DNA of 64,000 nucleotides from Bog-756 sp963696495 (GTDB lineage: Bacteria > Actinomycetota > Acidimicrobiia > Acidimicrobiales > RAAP-2): contig CAVOKJ010000004.1 of the NCBI GenBank assembly GCA_963696495.1, forward strand, positions 310,001 through 374,000, written 5' to 3'. This document shows, piece after piece, positions 1-8,478 of this stretch. The translations under genes were made by a program, and so were the position numbers. The notes beneath the pieces are model-generated. The model searched no databases. It saw only the letters and a program-made list of their open reading frames with translations, and had not been told where the DNA came from. How positions within the stretch are numbered: the stretch's first letter is position 1; every line of letters starts with the position of its first letter.

Positions 1-2
1 GC

Positions 3-485
3 GACGACTGGGCCGTCCACGTCGCCCTGGCCGTCGACGGAGCGCCGCGGGTGGGAGCGGTGGCCCTTCCGGCCCTCGGAGCCGTGCTCGGCACCGGTGA
101 TCCGCCCCTTCCCTCCCGCCCCGAGTCGCCACCCCGACTGGTGGTCAGCCGGACCAGGCCGCCCGGGTTCGTCCCGTTCGTCGCCCAGCAGCTCGGAGCC
201 ACCACGGTGCCCATGGGTTCGGCCGGAGCCAAAATCGCCGCCGTCATCCGGGGCGAGGCCGAGGTCTACGTCCACGACGGTGGCCAGTACGAGTGGGACT
301 CCGCCGCCCCGGTGGCCGTCGCACTGGCCGGCGGGTTCCATGCCAGCCGACTCGACGGCTCGCCCCTCCGGTACTCTCGACCAGACCCGTGGCTCCCCGA
401 TCTGGTGGTCTGCCATCCCGACTTCACCGACGCCGTGCTGGGCGCCCTTCGCACCGCCGGGGCCACGGGGGGGTCGGATGCCTAG
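3..485 (+). CDS. cysQ: CysQ-like inositol monophosphatase family protein (3' part only)
   Basis: The reading frame is open from the left edge of the window, so the N-terminal half, including the metal-binding DPxDGT region, lies outside. What remains reads like the C-terminal half of actinobacterial 3'-phosphoadenosine 5'-phosphate phosphatase (CysQ): a GSAGAKIAAVIRGEAEVYV stretch, then a motif around YEWDSAAP, where the Trp-Asp pair is the conserved metal/substrate site of the FIG phosphatase superfamily, then PDLVVCHP near the end. In that family the enzyme removes the 3'-phosphate of PAP/PAPS in sulfur metabolism. It stops 60 bases before the next gene on the same strand. An inositol-1-phosphatase cannot be excluded from the fragment alone. 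Confidence 0.65.
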   Translation, partial: DDWAVHVALAVDGAPRVGAVALPALGAVLGTGDPPLPSRPESPPRLVVSRTRPPGFVPFVAQQLGATTVPMGSAGAKIAAVIRGEAEVYVHDGGQYEWDSAAPVAVALAGGFHASRLDGSPLRYSRPDPWLPDLVVCHPDFTDAVLGALRTAGATGGSDA

Positions 486-545
486 GCGCCCGGGCAGGCC
501 CCGACCGGTCGACAGCCGGCTGCGCCACCACCGGGGAGGCACACG

Positions 546-1757
546 ATGAGCACCGCTCCGGCGCCCCGCAGCGGAGCCGGCCCGGCGGTGTTCGAGCCGG
601 CCCGGCTGGGCCCCGTCACGTTGAAGAACCGGATCATCAAGGCGGCCACCTTCGAGGGGTCGAGCCCGAAGGGCGAGGTCACCGACCAGCTCGTCGACTT
701 CCACCGCCGTGTGGCTGCCGGCGGTGCCGCCATGTCGACGGTCGCCTACCTGGCCGTCTCCCCCGAGGGCCGCACCGATCGTCACTGCATCCGACTCGAC
801 CCCTCCTCGTTGGCGGGGCTCCGCCGGCTCACCGATGCGGTCCACGAGGCCGGTGCCGCTGTCTCGGCGCAGATCGGGCATGCGGGCCCGGTGGCCAATG
901 CCCGTTCGAACAGGGCGCACTCCCTCGGGCCGTCGCGCCGGCTCAGCCCCACCGGGGCCGTGACCCGTGCCGCATCGGACGAGGACATCGCCCGCATCAC
1001 CGGGGACTACCGCCGGGCAGCCGACGTGGCCGTCGAGGCCGGGTTCGACTGCATCGAGGTCCACCTGGGACACAACTACCTGTTGAGCGCGTTCTTGAGC
1101 CCCCGGTTGAACCGCCGCTCCGACCGCTGGGGCGGCACCCTGTCGAACCGGTCCGAGTTCCCCCGTCAGGTGGTCCGGGCGGTGCATGACGCGGTCGGAG
1201 GACGGGTGGCGGTCACCGCCAAGCTGAACATGGCCGACGGAGTGCCGGGCGGCCTGTGGCTCGACGAGAGTGTCGAGTTCGCCCGCATGCTCGAATCCGA
1301 CGGATCGCTCGACGCCCTCGAGCTCACCGGGGGGAGCTCGCTGTCCAACCCCATGTACCTGTTCAGGGGGGAGGCGCCTCGTGCCGAGTTCGCGGCGACA
1401 CTGCCGGCACCGCTCCGGGCGGGCTTTCGGGTGGTGGGGTCGCGGTTCCTCCGGGACTATCCCTTCGAGGAGGCCTACTTCCTGCCCTACGCCCGGCAGT
1501 TCCTCGATGCCCTGCGCATGCCCGTGATCCTGCTCGGTGGGGTGAACCGCTTGGAGACGGTCGAGGGTGCGCTGTCCGAGGGCTTCGCCTTCGTGGCGAT
1601 GGCCCGTGCCCTCCTGCGGGAGCCCGACCTCGTGGCCAGATGGGAACAGGGGAGGGCCACCGAGGGGATGTGCATCCACTGCAACAAGTGCATGCCGACC
1701 ATCTACAGCGGGACACACTGCGTGCTGGTCCAGCCCCCGGGGCCGCGGCGGGCGTGA
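546..1757 (+). CDS. NADH:flavin oxidoreductase (Old Yellow Enzyme family)
   Basis: A 403-residue protein with the FMN-binding TIM-barrel of the Old Yellow Enzyme family. Visible marks are the N-terminal PVTLKNRIIKAAT strand, the HLGHNYLLSAFLSP segment with NRRSDRWGG (the usual active-site/FMN region), and the ILLGGV phosphate-binding turn. Near the C-terminus, Cys376, 379, 382 and 392 form a C-x2-C-x2-C-x9-C pattern like the 4Fe-4S ligands of 2,4-dienoyl-CoA reductase relatives, but the protein ends 11 residues later, so the FAD/NADPH domains of those enzymes are absent. The substrate is unknown; reduction of an activated enone or enoyl compound is the family expectation. The ATG is chosen for the GGGGAGG about 6 bases upstream. 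It converges on the MFS gene with a 7-base gap. Confidence 0.85.
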   Translation: MSTAPAPRSGAGPAVFEPARLGPVTLKNRIIKAATFEGSSPKGEVTDQLVDFHRRVAAGGAAMSTVAYLAVSPEGRTDRHCIRLDPSSLAGLRRLTDAVHEAGAAVSAQIGHAGPVANARSNRAHSLGPSRRLSPTGAVTRAASDEDIARITGDYRRAADVAVEAGFDCIEVHLGHNYLLSAFLSPRLNRRSDRWGGTLSNRSEFPRQVVRAVHDAVGGRVAVTAKLNMADGVPGGLWLDESVEFARMLESDGSLDALELTGGSSLSNPMYLFRGEAPRAEFAATLPAPLRAGFRVVGSRFLRDYPFEEAYFLPYARQFLDALRMPVILLGGVNRLETVEGALSEGFAFVAMARALLREPDLVARWEQGRATEGMCIHCNKCMPTIYSGTHCVLVQPPGPRRA

Positions 1758-1764
1758 CCGACGG

Positions 1765-3264
1765 TCAGTCGGCGGCCGGCGCGCCCTTCGCCCCGAGGGC
1801 CGCCATGTTGCCGCGCTTCAGGACCAACCCGGCGACGACCGCCCCGGCCACGAAGATCAGCGAGGACCAGAGGAAGGCCGTCGTGTAGCTGTGCAGTGCC
1901 GCCGCCTTGAGGTTGGCGGGGCTCATCACCTTGCCGACCAGGAACGCCGTGGCGGCCCCGGCGGCGAGTGTGTTGAGGAGGGCGGTGCCGATGGATCCCC
2001 CGACCTGTTGGGTCGTGTTGAGCGTCGCCGAGCCCACGCCGGCGTCGTGGGGGGCCAGACCGAGCGTCCCCGTGCTGAACGCCGGTGCCAGGCTCAGCCC
2101 GAACCCGACCCCCAACAGGACCAGATAGGGCAGCACATGGCTGACGTACGCCGTGTGGAGGCCGACGAGGTGCAGCGCGTAGAGCGCGATCGACGCCATG
2201 ATCAGGCCGACGGGAACGATGGGCTTCGGACCGAACCTGGGCAGGAGGACCCGGTTGGACACCTGGGCCGTGCCCGCCAGTCCGATGACCATCGGCAGGA
2301 AGGCCACCCCCGTCTTCACCGGGCTGAACCCCAGGGTGTCCTGCAGGTAGTAGGTGAGGAACAAGAAGACGCCGAAGATCCCGACGCTGGCGAACAGCAT
2401 GGCCAACATGGAGCCGCCGCGCGTCCGGTCGAGCGGGATGCGGGGCGGGAGCAACGGGTACGAGGCCCGTGTCTCGACGAATGCGAAGACGGCGAGGAGG
2501 AGAACGCCGAGGACCAGGAACCCGATCGTGTAGGGATTGCTCCAGGCGGTGGTCTCGGCGTGGGAGAAGCCGTAGACGAGCGAGAACAGACCGCCGGTGA
2601 CGAGGAACAGCCCGGGCAGGTCCAGTGGGTCGTGGTCGGTGGCCCGGTCGTTCTTCAGCCAGAGCAGGGCCCCCACCGTGGCGATGGCGGCGAAGACGAG
2701 GTTGACGAACAGGGTCCACCTCCACGAGGCGTACGAGGTCAGGATCCCACCGAGCAACAGCCCGAGCGCACCGCCGGCACCGGCGATGCCGCCGTAGATG
2801 GCAAAGGCCTTGCCCCGCTCGGCCTGGTCGCTGAAGGTGGTGGTGAGCAGGGCCAGCACCGATGGCGCCAGCAGGGCGCCGAACGCGCCCTGGACGGTCC
2901 GGGCGATGACCAGCATGGTGAAGTCGACCGATGCCCCCCCGATGGCCGAGGCGACGGCGAAGCCCACCAGCCCGATGATGAGCGCCCGCTTCCGGCCCAG
3001 ATAGTCACCGATCCGTCCGCCGAGCAGCAGCAGGCTGCCGAAGGCCAGTGAGTAGGCCGTCACGATCCACTGCCGGTCGGCATTGGAGAAGTGGAGGTCG
3101 TGCTGGGCCGTCGGGAGGGCGATGTTGACGATGGTGTTGTCGAGGATGACCATCAGCTGGGCCACCCCGAGCACGGCGAGGATCCACCACCGCCTGGCGT
3201 GGTTGGCTGCCCGGTCGCTGACCGGCTCGCCGCCGGGCGGCTGGATGGTGGTCGTCTCGCTCAT
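1765..3264 (-). CDS. MFS drug efflux transporter, DHA2 (EmrB/QacA) type
   Basis: A 499-residue polytopic membrane protein of the 14-helix DHA2 group, expected to be a proton-coupled exporter of drugs or other toxic compounds. Family marks are DNTIVNIALPTAQ in the first helix, GRIGDYLGRKRALIIG between helices 2 and 3, and ARTVQGAFGALLAPSVLALL in helix 4. The ATG is preceded by GGAGG at six bases. It is transcribed away from the tetR-type gene beginning at 3430, and the shared 165-base interval contains inverted repeats. Repression by that TetR protein and induction by a substrate is the usual arrangement and is inferred here. The substrate cannot be read from sequence. Confidence 0.9.
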   Translation of the reverse strand: MSETTTIQPPGGEPVSDRAANHARRWWILAVLGVAQLMVILDNTIVNIALPTAQHDLHFSNADRQWIVTAYSLAFGSLLLLGGRIGDYLGRKRALIIGLVGFAVASAIGGASVDFTMLVIARTVQGAFGALLAPSVLALLTTTFSDQAERGKAFAIYGGIAGAGGALGLLLGGILTSYASWRWTLFVNLVFAAIATVGALLWLKNDRATDHDPLDLPGLFLVTGGLFSLVYGFSHAETTAWSNPYTIGFLVLGVLLLAVFAFVETRASYPLLPPRIPLDRTRGGSMLAMLFASVGIFGVFLFLTYYLQDTLGFSPVKTGVAFLPMVIGLAGTAQVSNRVLLPRFGPKPIVPVGLIMASIALYALHLVGLHTAYVSHVLPYLVLLGVGFGLSLAPAFSTGTLGLAPHDAGVGSATLNTTQQVGGSIGTALLNTLAAGAATAFLVGKVMSPANLKAAALHSYTTAFLWSSLIFVAGAVVAGLVLKRGNMAALGAKGAPAAD

Positions 3265-3295
3265 CGGTGCCTCCGTCGATCTGAAATGGAGCCCA

Positions 3296-3344
3296 TACCT
3301 CCGTTTGATGCGCTACCGTAGCAGTAAATGGAGGTAATTCCTCC
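3296..3344. promoter_or_regulatory. Inverted-repeat operators between MFS and TetR genes
   Basis: TACCTCCGTTT (3296-3306) and AAATGGAGGTA (3326-3336) form an 11-base inverted repeat with one mismatch. The right arm overlaps a second compact palindrome, GGAGGTAATTCCTCC (3330-3344). The location between two divergent genes suggests operators for the TetR protein encoded at 3430. Binding is inferred, not shown. Confidence 0.6.
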
Positions 3345-3429
3345 GCTTGGTTCTCCATCCGTTGGACAGACCAGACGGAGGGTCGTCTACCCGGGGCGCC
3401 GTCGAGTACCCGGCCCGAGGAAGGTCATC

Positions 3430-4092
3430 ATGTGCTGCGCCGAGCAAGGTCAGGACTGTCGTCCGCTGCGGGCGGATGCCGTGCGAAACCGTGAGCGGAT
3501 CCTCGAGGCGGCCACGACGGTCTTCGCCCGACGGGGCCTCGAGGCCACGCTCGACGACGTCGCCCGCTGTGCAGGCGTGGGGGTGGGCACCGTCTACCGC
3601 CGGTTCCCCGGCAAGGAGTCCCTGGTCGAGGCTCTCTTCGAAAAGGCGGTGGACGGCATGGTCGAACTGGCCGTGCAGGCGGCGAGCATCACCGACTCGT
3701 GGGACGGTCTGGTCTGGTTCATGGAGAAGGCCAGCCAGCGCCAGGCCGACGACCTCGGCCTGCGCGACGTGATCATGCACGGTATGTACGGTCGCGAGCG
3801 GATCGCGCTGGCCCGGGAGCGCATCGTGCCGGCGGTCGATCGCCTAGTGGAGCGGGCCCAGCGGGACGGACACCTGCGAGCCGACATCGTCGCCGCCGAC
3901 ATCCCGATCATCGAGCTGATGGTCAACTCGGTCGCTACGTACACGAGCCGGCTCGCCCCGGAGCTCTGGCGGCGGTACCTGACGATCCTCCTGGACGGTC
4001 TGGCCGCCGACCGCACCTCGCTGTCGGCTCTGCCCGCAGCGCCGACCCAGGGAGTCGTGGAGGAAGCGCTCCTCTGCCACAAGAGCAGGTGA
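3430..4092 (+). CDS. TetR family transcriptional regulator
   Basis: A 220-residue repressor with an N-terminal TetR helix-turn-helix (RERILEAATTVFARRGLEA, then VGVGTVYRRFPGKESLVEALF, about residues 18-65) and a helical ligand-binding C-terminal domain. The reading frame is open further upstream, but the ATG at 3430 has GAGGAAGG five bases ahead and starts directly before the DNA-binding domain, so it is preferred. It lies divergent to the MFS exporter and probably represses both genes through the palindromes at 3296-3344. Its HTH closely resembles that of the second efflux-linked TetR in this window (58978-59676), suggesting the two efflux modules share ancestry. Confidence 0.88.
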   Translation: MCCAEQGQDCRPLRADAVRNRERILEAATTVFARRGLEATLDDVARCAGVGVGTVYRRFPGKESLVEALFEKAVDGMVELAVQAASITDSWDGLVWFMEKASQRQADDLGLRDVIMHGMYGRERIALARERIVPAVDRLVERAQRDGHLRADIVAADIPIIELMVNSVATYTSRLAPELWRRYLTILLDGLAADRTSLSALPAAPTQGVVEEALLCHKSR

Positions 4093-4152
4093 GCCGGAGG
4101 TGGGCCGAGCCGGAGCCAGGGCCAGGGGCGTCATCTCGGCACGGGCACTCGC

Positions 4153-4506
4153 TCAGTCATCCCCGTCCTCGGCCGATCCGGCCTCTGGCACCTCCGGGGC
4201 GTCGAGGTCCCAACCCTCGTCGTCGGCGGCCTGGGCCCGCTCGCGTTCGGTCGGCCCGTCCCGCCCGTCCGGATCGTCGATGCCCCCGTCCAGGGTCACC
4301 AGCGCCTCCGGATCGTCGAACTCCACCCCGGCCTCTTCGAGCTCGCGCTCGTCGGTCTGCAGTGTGGGATCGAGGGACGGGTCGAGCTCGACCGCCTCGA
4401 GGAACCCCGGGTCGAGGGCGGTCTTGTCGTCGAGCGCCTCGTCGCCCTGCTCGAAGGGATCGCTCCCGGACGGCTCGTCCGGGGACCAATCGTCATTCTG
4501 GCTCAT
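4153..4506 (-). CDS. Small highly acidic protein of unknown function
   Basis: A 117-residue protein beginning MSQNDDWSPDEPSG, with roughly a third Asp plus Glu, no Cys, no membrane segment and no obvious signal peptide. Short runs such as LDPSLDPTLQTDERELEEAG and EGWDLDAPE recall the acidic DUF5709-like proteins of Actinomycetota, but I cannot assign it firmly. The frame extends upstream to 4656; the start at 4506 is chosen because acidic composition begins there and a GGAG lies eight bases upstream. It is convergent with the tetR gene. The protein is likely disordered and cytoplasmic. Confidence 0.6.
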   Translation of the reverse strand: MSQNDDWSPDEPSGSDPFEQGDEALDDKTALDPGFLEAVELDPSLDPTLQTDERELEEAGVEFDDPEALVTLDGGIDDPDGRDGPTERERAQAADDEGWDLDAPEVPEAGSAEDGDD

Positions 4507-4670
4507 CGTGTCGTCTCCGTCACTCAGTGGTCGCACCCCCGATCGTATGGCGCAGGCGGCCGGGGTCGAGCCGAGGGCTCTGCGCACTCGGCGCGGGCGG
4601 CGGTGGTCGGCCTCGTCGGGTGGTCGGGGCCGGGCGCGGCGATCGGCCGCCGGCACCGGCAGTCCCGGGT

Positions 4671-5066
4671 TCAGCGACGATGGGCGGAGCCGAGGGCGCC
4701 GAGGAGTGCGATCGCCCTCGGGGCATCGGCGAACGGGACCAGCAGATGGTCGTGGAAGTAGCCCGCCAGGACGTTACAGGGGATGTCCTCCGCCGCCAGA
4801 GCCGTGGCGACGGCAGCGGTGAGACCGACCGCATCGAGCGACGAATGCATCTCCAGGGTGAGCCACGCCGCGACGAACGCCGGCTCGATGCCCAGTCGGA
4901 TGGCATCGGCTTCGGCGACGACGCTGGTCGTGCCCTCCTCTTCCACGATCGTGGCCTGGACGGACATCCCCTCCGGAACGGACGGGCCGCTGACCATGCA
5001 CCACCGGCCAGGGCGCTGCCGGACCGAGAGCTGGGCCAGGAGCTCTCCCAGGTCTCGAAGCGGCAT
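4671..5066 (-). CDS. ACT-domain protein
   Basis: A 131-residue protein resembling the small CASTOR/ACT-type (DUF2241-like) proteins: two ACT-like halves with a typical VPEGMSVQATIVEEEG segment, then LTLEMHSSLDAVGLTAAVATALAAEDIPCNVLAGYFHDHLLVP, where the central helix and the HDHLLVP strand mark the ACT fold. Such proteins bind amino acids or act as small regulatory modules; no catalytic residues are expected. The frame is open upstream to 5528, but that part is antisense to the next gene, so the ATG at 5066 is chosen. The ligand is unknown. Confidence 0.75.
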   Translation of the reverse strand: MPLRDLGELLAQLSVRQRPGRWCMVSGPSVPEGMSVQATIVEEEGTTSVVAEADAIRLGIEPAFVAAWLTLEMHSSLDAVGLTAAVATALAAEDIPCNVLAGYFHDHLLVPFADAPRAIALLGALGSAHRR

Positions 5067-5204
5067 CGAGGCATTATTCCCCAAGTCATTCCTCAACTCC
5101 GCTGATGCCTCCCGCCGGCTCTGCGAGCATTTCGCCAAAACGGCGACTGTCCATGTCCTGGGTCGGTTCCGCTGGGAGCCGCCTTCGGCCGGTACTGTCT
5201 GCCC

Positions 5205-6071
5205 ATGCCAGCGACCACCGGTAACGGGATCACCCTCGAATACGAGACGTACGGCGAGCCAGGTGCACCGCCTGTCTTGCTGATCATGGGGTTCGGATGC
5301 CAGCTCACGATGTGGGATCCTTCGTTCTGCAGGGCCCTGGCGGACGCCGGCTTCTCTGTCATCTGCTACGACAACCGCGATGTCGGGCTTTCGACCTGGT
5401 TCGACGAGGCCGGCCCGCCCGACCTGGCCGAGCTGTTGGCCGGGAAGGCGACCCCGCCCTATTCGATGTCGGACATGGCGGCCGATGCCGCCGGACTCCT
5501 CGACGGACTCGGTCTCGACTCTGCCCACATCGTCGGTGTATCCATGGGTGGGATGATCGCCCAGACCTTTGCCATCGAGTACCCGGAGCGGACGCGGTCA
5601 CTCGTGTCCATCATGTCGACCACCGGCGATCCCAACGTGGGGCAACCGCGACCGGATGCGCTCGCCACGCTGACCACCTCGCCGCCGGCTACCCGCGACG
5701 AGGCGATGGACCAGGCCGCTACGACGTGGCGGATCATCGGCTCACCGGGCTATCCCCTCGACGAAGCAGCCGTGCGCGAGCGTGCCGGTGCCGCGTACGA
5801 CCGGGCCTTCCACCCTGCGGGGAACGCCCGCCAGCTGGCTGCCATCATCTTCCAGCCGGACCGGACACCGGCGTTGGCACAGGTGACGGCCCCTTCGTTG
5901 GTGATCCACGGTGAGGCCGATCCGCTCGTCGATCCATCGGGGGGCAGGGCAACAGCAGCGGCCATCCCGGGGGCACAGTTCTGGCTCGTCGCCGGCATGG
6001 GCCACGACCTACCGCCGAAGCTGTTCGATGAGCTCGTCACCACCCTGGCTGATCACTTCGATCGTCGGTAG
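5205..6071 (+). CDS. Alpha/beta-fold hydrolase
   Basis: A 288-residue alpha/beta hydrolase. The nucleophile elbow is GVSMGG with Ser113; the oxyanion region is LLIMGFGCQ; the acid is expected in HGEADPLVD and the catalytic His in GMGHDLPP. The overall pattern, including CYDNRDVGLS after strand 4, is that of the RdmC/haloalkane-dehalogenase-like esterases often annotated as aclacinomycin methylesterase. The substrate is unknown. It stands alone on the plus strand with the ACT-domain gene divergent and the tRNA gene downstream. No strong ribosome-binding site is visible before the ATG. Confidence 0.85.
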   Translation: MPATTGNGITLEYETYGEPGAPPVLLIMGFGCQLTMWDPSFCRALADAGFSVICYDNRDVGLSTWFDEAGPPDLAELLAGKATPPYSMSDMAADAAGLLDGLGLDSAHIVGVSMGGMIAQTFAIEYPERTRSLVSIMSTTGDPNVGQPRPDALATLTTSPPATRDEAMDQAATTWRIIGSPGYPLDEAAVRERAGAAYDRAFHPAGNARQLAAIIFQPDRTPALAQVTAPSLVIHGEADPLVDPSGGRATAAAIPGAQFWLVAGMGHDLPPKLFDELVTTLADHFDRR

Positions 6072-6290
6072 CAGTCGGCCAATGATTAATTCCGACCACG
6101 GAGATGCGTGCCGGATCATTTGCAATGCCTGGTCCACATCGGTCGAAGTGATGTGTCGAGCGCGAGAACAGCAGGCTGGTGCGCGTCCAGCGGAAGTCTG
6201 AGTGCCACCTGTTGTCGTGTACGCGAGGGGGTGGTGAGCCCGCCTAGTCTTGTGCCGGACGGGAGGGCGGAACTGCCGAAACAATGCCAT

Positions 6291-6363
6291 GCCCACGTAG
6301 CTCAGGGGATAGAGCACTCGTTTCCTAAATGAGGTGTCGCAGGTTCGAATCCTGCCGTGGGCA
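6291..6363 (+). tRNA. tRNA-Arg (anticodon CCT)
   Basis: The 73 bases fold as a complete cloverleaf: acceptor GCCCACG/CGTGGGC, D stem GCTC/GAGC, anticodon stem CTCGT/ATGAG with loop TTCCTAA giving anticodon CCT, five-base variable loop, T stem GCAGG/CCTGC with TTCGAAT loop, and discriminator A. CCA is not encoded. It decodes AGG, a rare Arg codon in GC-rich genomes. No integrase or duplicated 3' end was found nearby. Confidence 0.95.
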
Positions 6364-6432
6364 CTCTGTGCAACTGACAAGAGAGCAAGGTGGGGTGGGG
6401 CCCCCAAACGGCTGGGACACCTCTTCGGACGG

Positions 6433-7356
6433 CTATCCGCCTTCGGTGATCCGGATGATCGTCTTGCCGGGGGTGCGCCGGTCAGGGGCGAACGCTGCAG
6501 CCGCTTCGGTCAGCGGCCGTACCGCCCCGACGATCGGTTCAAGCCGTCCATCCCTGACCCGCTGGGCGAGATCCATGAGCCGGGACCGGTCGGCTTCGAC
6601 GACGAAGAAGATGGCGCGGCCGTCCTTGGGCTCGACCGTGGGCTTCCTGATGGTGGTGACGAGCGTGCCGCCGGGGCGCACCAGCGCGGCCGAGCGGTCG
6701 AGGATCTCGCCACCGATCACGTCCAACACCACGTCAACGTCGCCGGCGTCTTCCAGCTTGTCGGCTTCCAGGTCCAAGAAGGCATGCACTCCCAAGCCCA
6801 GGGCGGTTTCGCGATCCTTTGCCCGGCCAGTACCGATCACGACCGCTCCGACCCCGCGGGCGAGCTGTACGGCGATCGAACCGACACCGCCCGCGGCGCC
6901 GTGGATCAGGACGGTCTGGCCTGTCGTGAGGTGGGCGTGGTCGATGAGCGCCTGCCATGCCGTCAGCCCGGAGATCGGCAGGGCGGCGGCCACGGTGTGG
7001 TCGATGTCGGCCGGAAGGGGAGCGAGGTTGCGGGCCTCCACGGCGCAGAATTCGGCCAGGGAGCCGTTGCGGGTCCAGTCGACCAGGCCGAACACCCGCT
7101 GGCCCACACTGAGGCCGGTGGTCCCGTACCCCAGCTCGACGACGACTCCCGACAGCTCATGGCCGGGCACACTCGGCGTCCGGTCGCGCCCGGCGCGGTC
7201 GACCCAGGTCCCCGACCAGTCCAGCTCGCCGGGGGTGAACCCGGCGGCATGCACCCGTACGATGACATCGTTCTGGGCGGCGTGCGGGTAGGGCGCATCG
7301 GTCAAGGAGAGTCCACCGACACCGGCATCGCGGTCTTGAACGGTGATGGCTTGCAT
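6433..7356 (-). CDS. Zinc-independent alcohol dehydrogenase / quinone oxidoreductase-like (MDR family)
   Basis: A 307-residue medium-chain dehydrogenase/reductase. The N-terminal GroES-like half has VHAAGFTPGELDW and PGHELSGVVVELG; the Rossmann half has IHGAAGGVGSIAVQLAR, the nucleotide-binding glycine motif of quinone oxidoreductases. The structural and catalytic zinc cysteines of classical alcohol dehydrogenases are not seen, pointing to NAD(P)H:quinone or enone reduction. The ATG follows GGGAGC at a normal distance. The gene is monocistronic and antisense to its neighbours on the left. Confidence 0.87.
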   Translation of the reverse strand: MQAITVQDRDAGVGGLSLTDAPYPHAAQNDVIVRVHAAGFTPGELDWSGTWVDRAGRDRTPSVPGHELSGVVVELGYGTTGLSVGQRVFGLVDWTRNGSLAEFCAVEARNLAPLPADIDHTVAAALPISGLTAWQALIDHAHLTTGQTVLIHGAAGGVGSIAVQLARGVGAVVIGTGRAKDRETALGLGVHAFLDLEADKLEDAGDVDVVLDVIGGEILDRSAALVRPGGTLVTTIRKPTVEPKDGRAIFFVVEADRSRLMDLAQRVRDGRLEPIVGAVRPLTEAAAAFAPDRRTPGKTIIRITEGG

Positions 7357-7539
7357 GGCAGCTCCCTTCTCGGGCGGGATGGCCGATGAGTGCTCTGTAG
7401 GCTCACGCCGAAGCTAGACCGATGTGTGATGGCTTTTCTATTATCGCAAGAGTGCCCCGGGCACCGGGTCGGAGGCTCGTATTGAGTGGCGCCGACCCGG
7501 CACGTTCGGGCCTGTGGTGAACTTGTCCAGGTGGCCGAA

Positions 7540-8328
7540 TCAGAGACCCTCAAGCAACTGATGAAGCTCGTCGTCGATCTGACCGTTGGTGTAGATCGCA
7601 CCGCCAAGGTCCAGGCGTCGCCCCCCGGCCGGATCACAGAATCGTCCACCTGCCTCTTCGACCAGGACCACGGTGGGTGCATGGTCCCAGGGACCACCTG
7701 AGTATGCACAAACTGCCTCAAAGCCACCTCGCAGAAGGTCGAGGACACAGAGCGCGCTCGGCTCGGACCATCGTGCTCGCTGCTTGGCACGAGCGACCAG
7801 ATCAGCGTGTCGTCCGACGGGCCACACGGTGATACGGCTCTCGGCGAGTCGGTCGATCCGGGAGACCCTCAGGCGGACAGAGTCCACGATTCGGCCATGC
7901 TCCACCCTTCCCCTCCAAGCGCCAGCGTCTCGGAGTGCCCACCAGACCTCGGACAAGAGCGGCCTTGTGACCACACCGAGAATGACTTCGTCATTCTCTT
8001 CGAGGGCAATGTGGGTCCCCCAGGTATCGCCACCGGCTAGGAAGAATACCGTCCCATCGATGGGGTCGAGAATCCATCGCCGAGAAGACTCTCCGATGGG
8101 ATCTGATTCTTCGCTCAGGATTGCATCATCGGGACGGGCCGACTGGATGAGCTCGTTCAGCGCCCGATCGACGGCGAGGTCAGCTTCACCGACGGGCGTG
8201 CCATCAGCCTTGATGTGGCTCGTGGACGATCCGAAGTAGTCAAGGGATAGTCGGCTCGCAGTCTGGGCGAGTTGGTGAGCAAAGGTCAGGTCCTCCGGCC
8301 ACGTTTCGGGGTCATCCGCAAGCGCCAC
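7540..8328 (-). CDS. Inositol monophosphatase / histidinol-phosphatase family protein
   Basis: A 262-residue Mg-dependent phosphatase of the IMPase superfamily. Glu73 (ILSEES), Asp88 and Asp91 (WILDPIDGT) are the metal ligands, and Trp214-Asp215 in GGPWDHAP is the second signature. Length and the HisN-like spacing fit either inositol-1-phosphatase or histidinol-phosphatase; sequence alone does not decide. The start is a GTG at 8328. The next gene is divergent, with its probable start about 150 bases away. This is the second FIG-superfamily phosphatase in the window after the fragment at the left edge. Confidence 0.85.
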   Translation of the reverse strand: MALADDPETWPEDLTFAHQLAQTASRLSLDYFGSSTSHIKADGTPVGEADLAVDRALNELIQSARPDDAILSEESDPIGESSRRWILDPIDGTVFFLAGGDTWGTHIALEENDEVILGVVTRPLLSEVWWALRDAGAWRGRVEHGRIVDSVRLRVSRIDRLAESRITVWPVGRHADLVARAKQRARWSEPSALCVLDLLRGGFEAVCAYSGGPWDHAPTVVLVEEAGGRFCDPAGGRRLDLGGAIYTNGQIDDELHQLLEGL

Positions 8329-8478
8329 GATGGAACTCTGTCACAGTGGGGAGGTAGCCCCCAGCGCCGGCCCGACGCCACTTGTCGCCAGAAGCCGATT
8401 GCGGCACGGGTGCAAGGTGTCGGACCCCGTCGTCTCTGGCCATCGCGCTCGGACCTGGAGATTCATAAGATTCGGGGT

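Noticed and set aside
3428..3600. Cys-rich N-terminus of the TetR protein as a redox sensor
   Set aside because: The MCCAEQGQDC head has three cysteines, but it is short, lies outside the HTH domain and could simply be the variable N-terminus.
7302..7790. Minus-strand frame of 162 codons between the oxidoreductase and phosphatase genes
   Set aside because: It overlaps the ends of both supported genes and has no recognisable motif.
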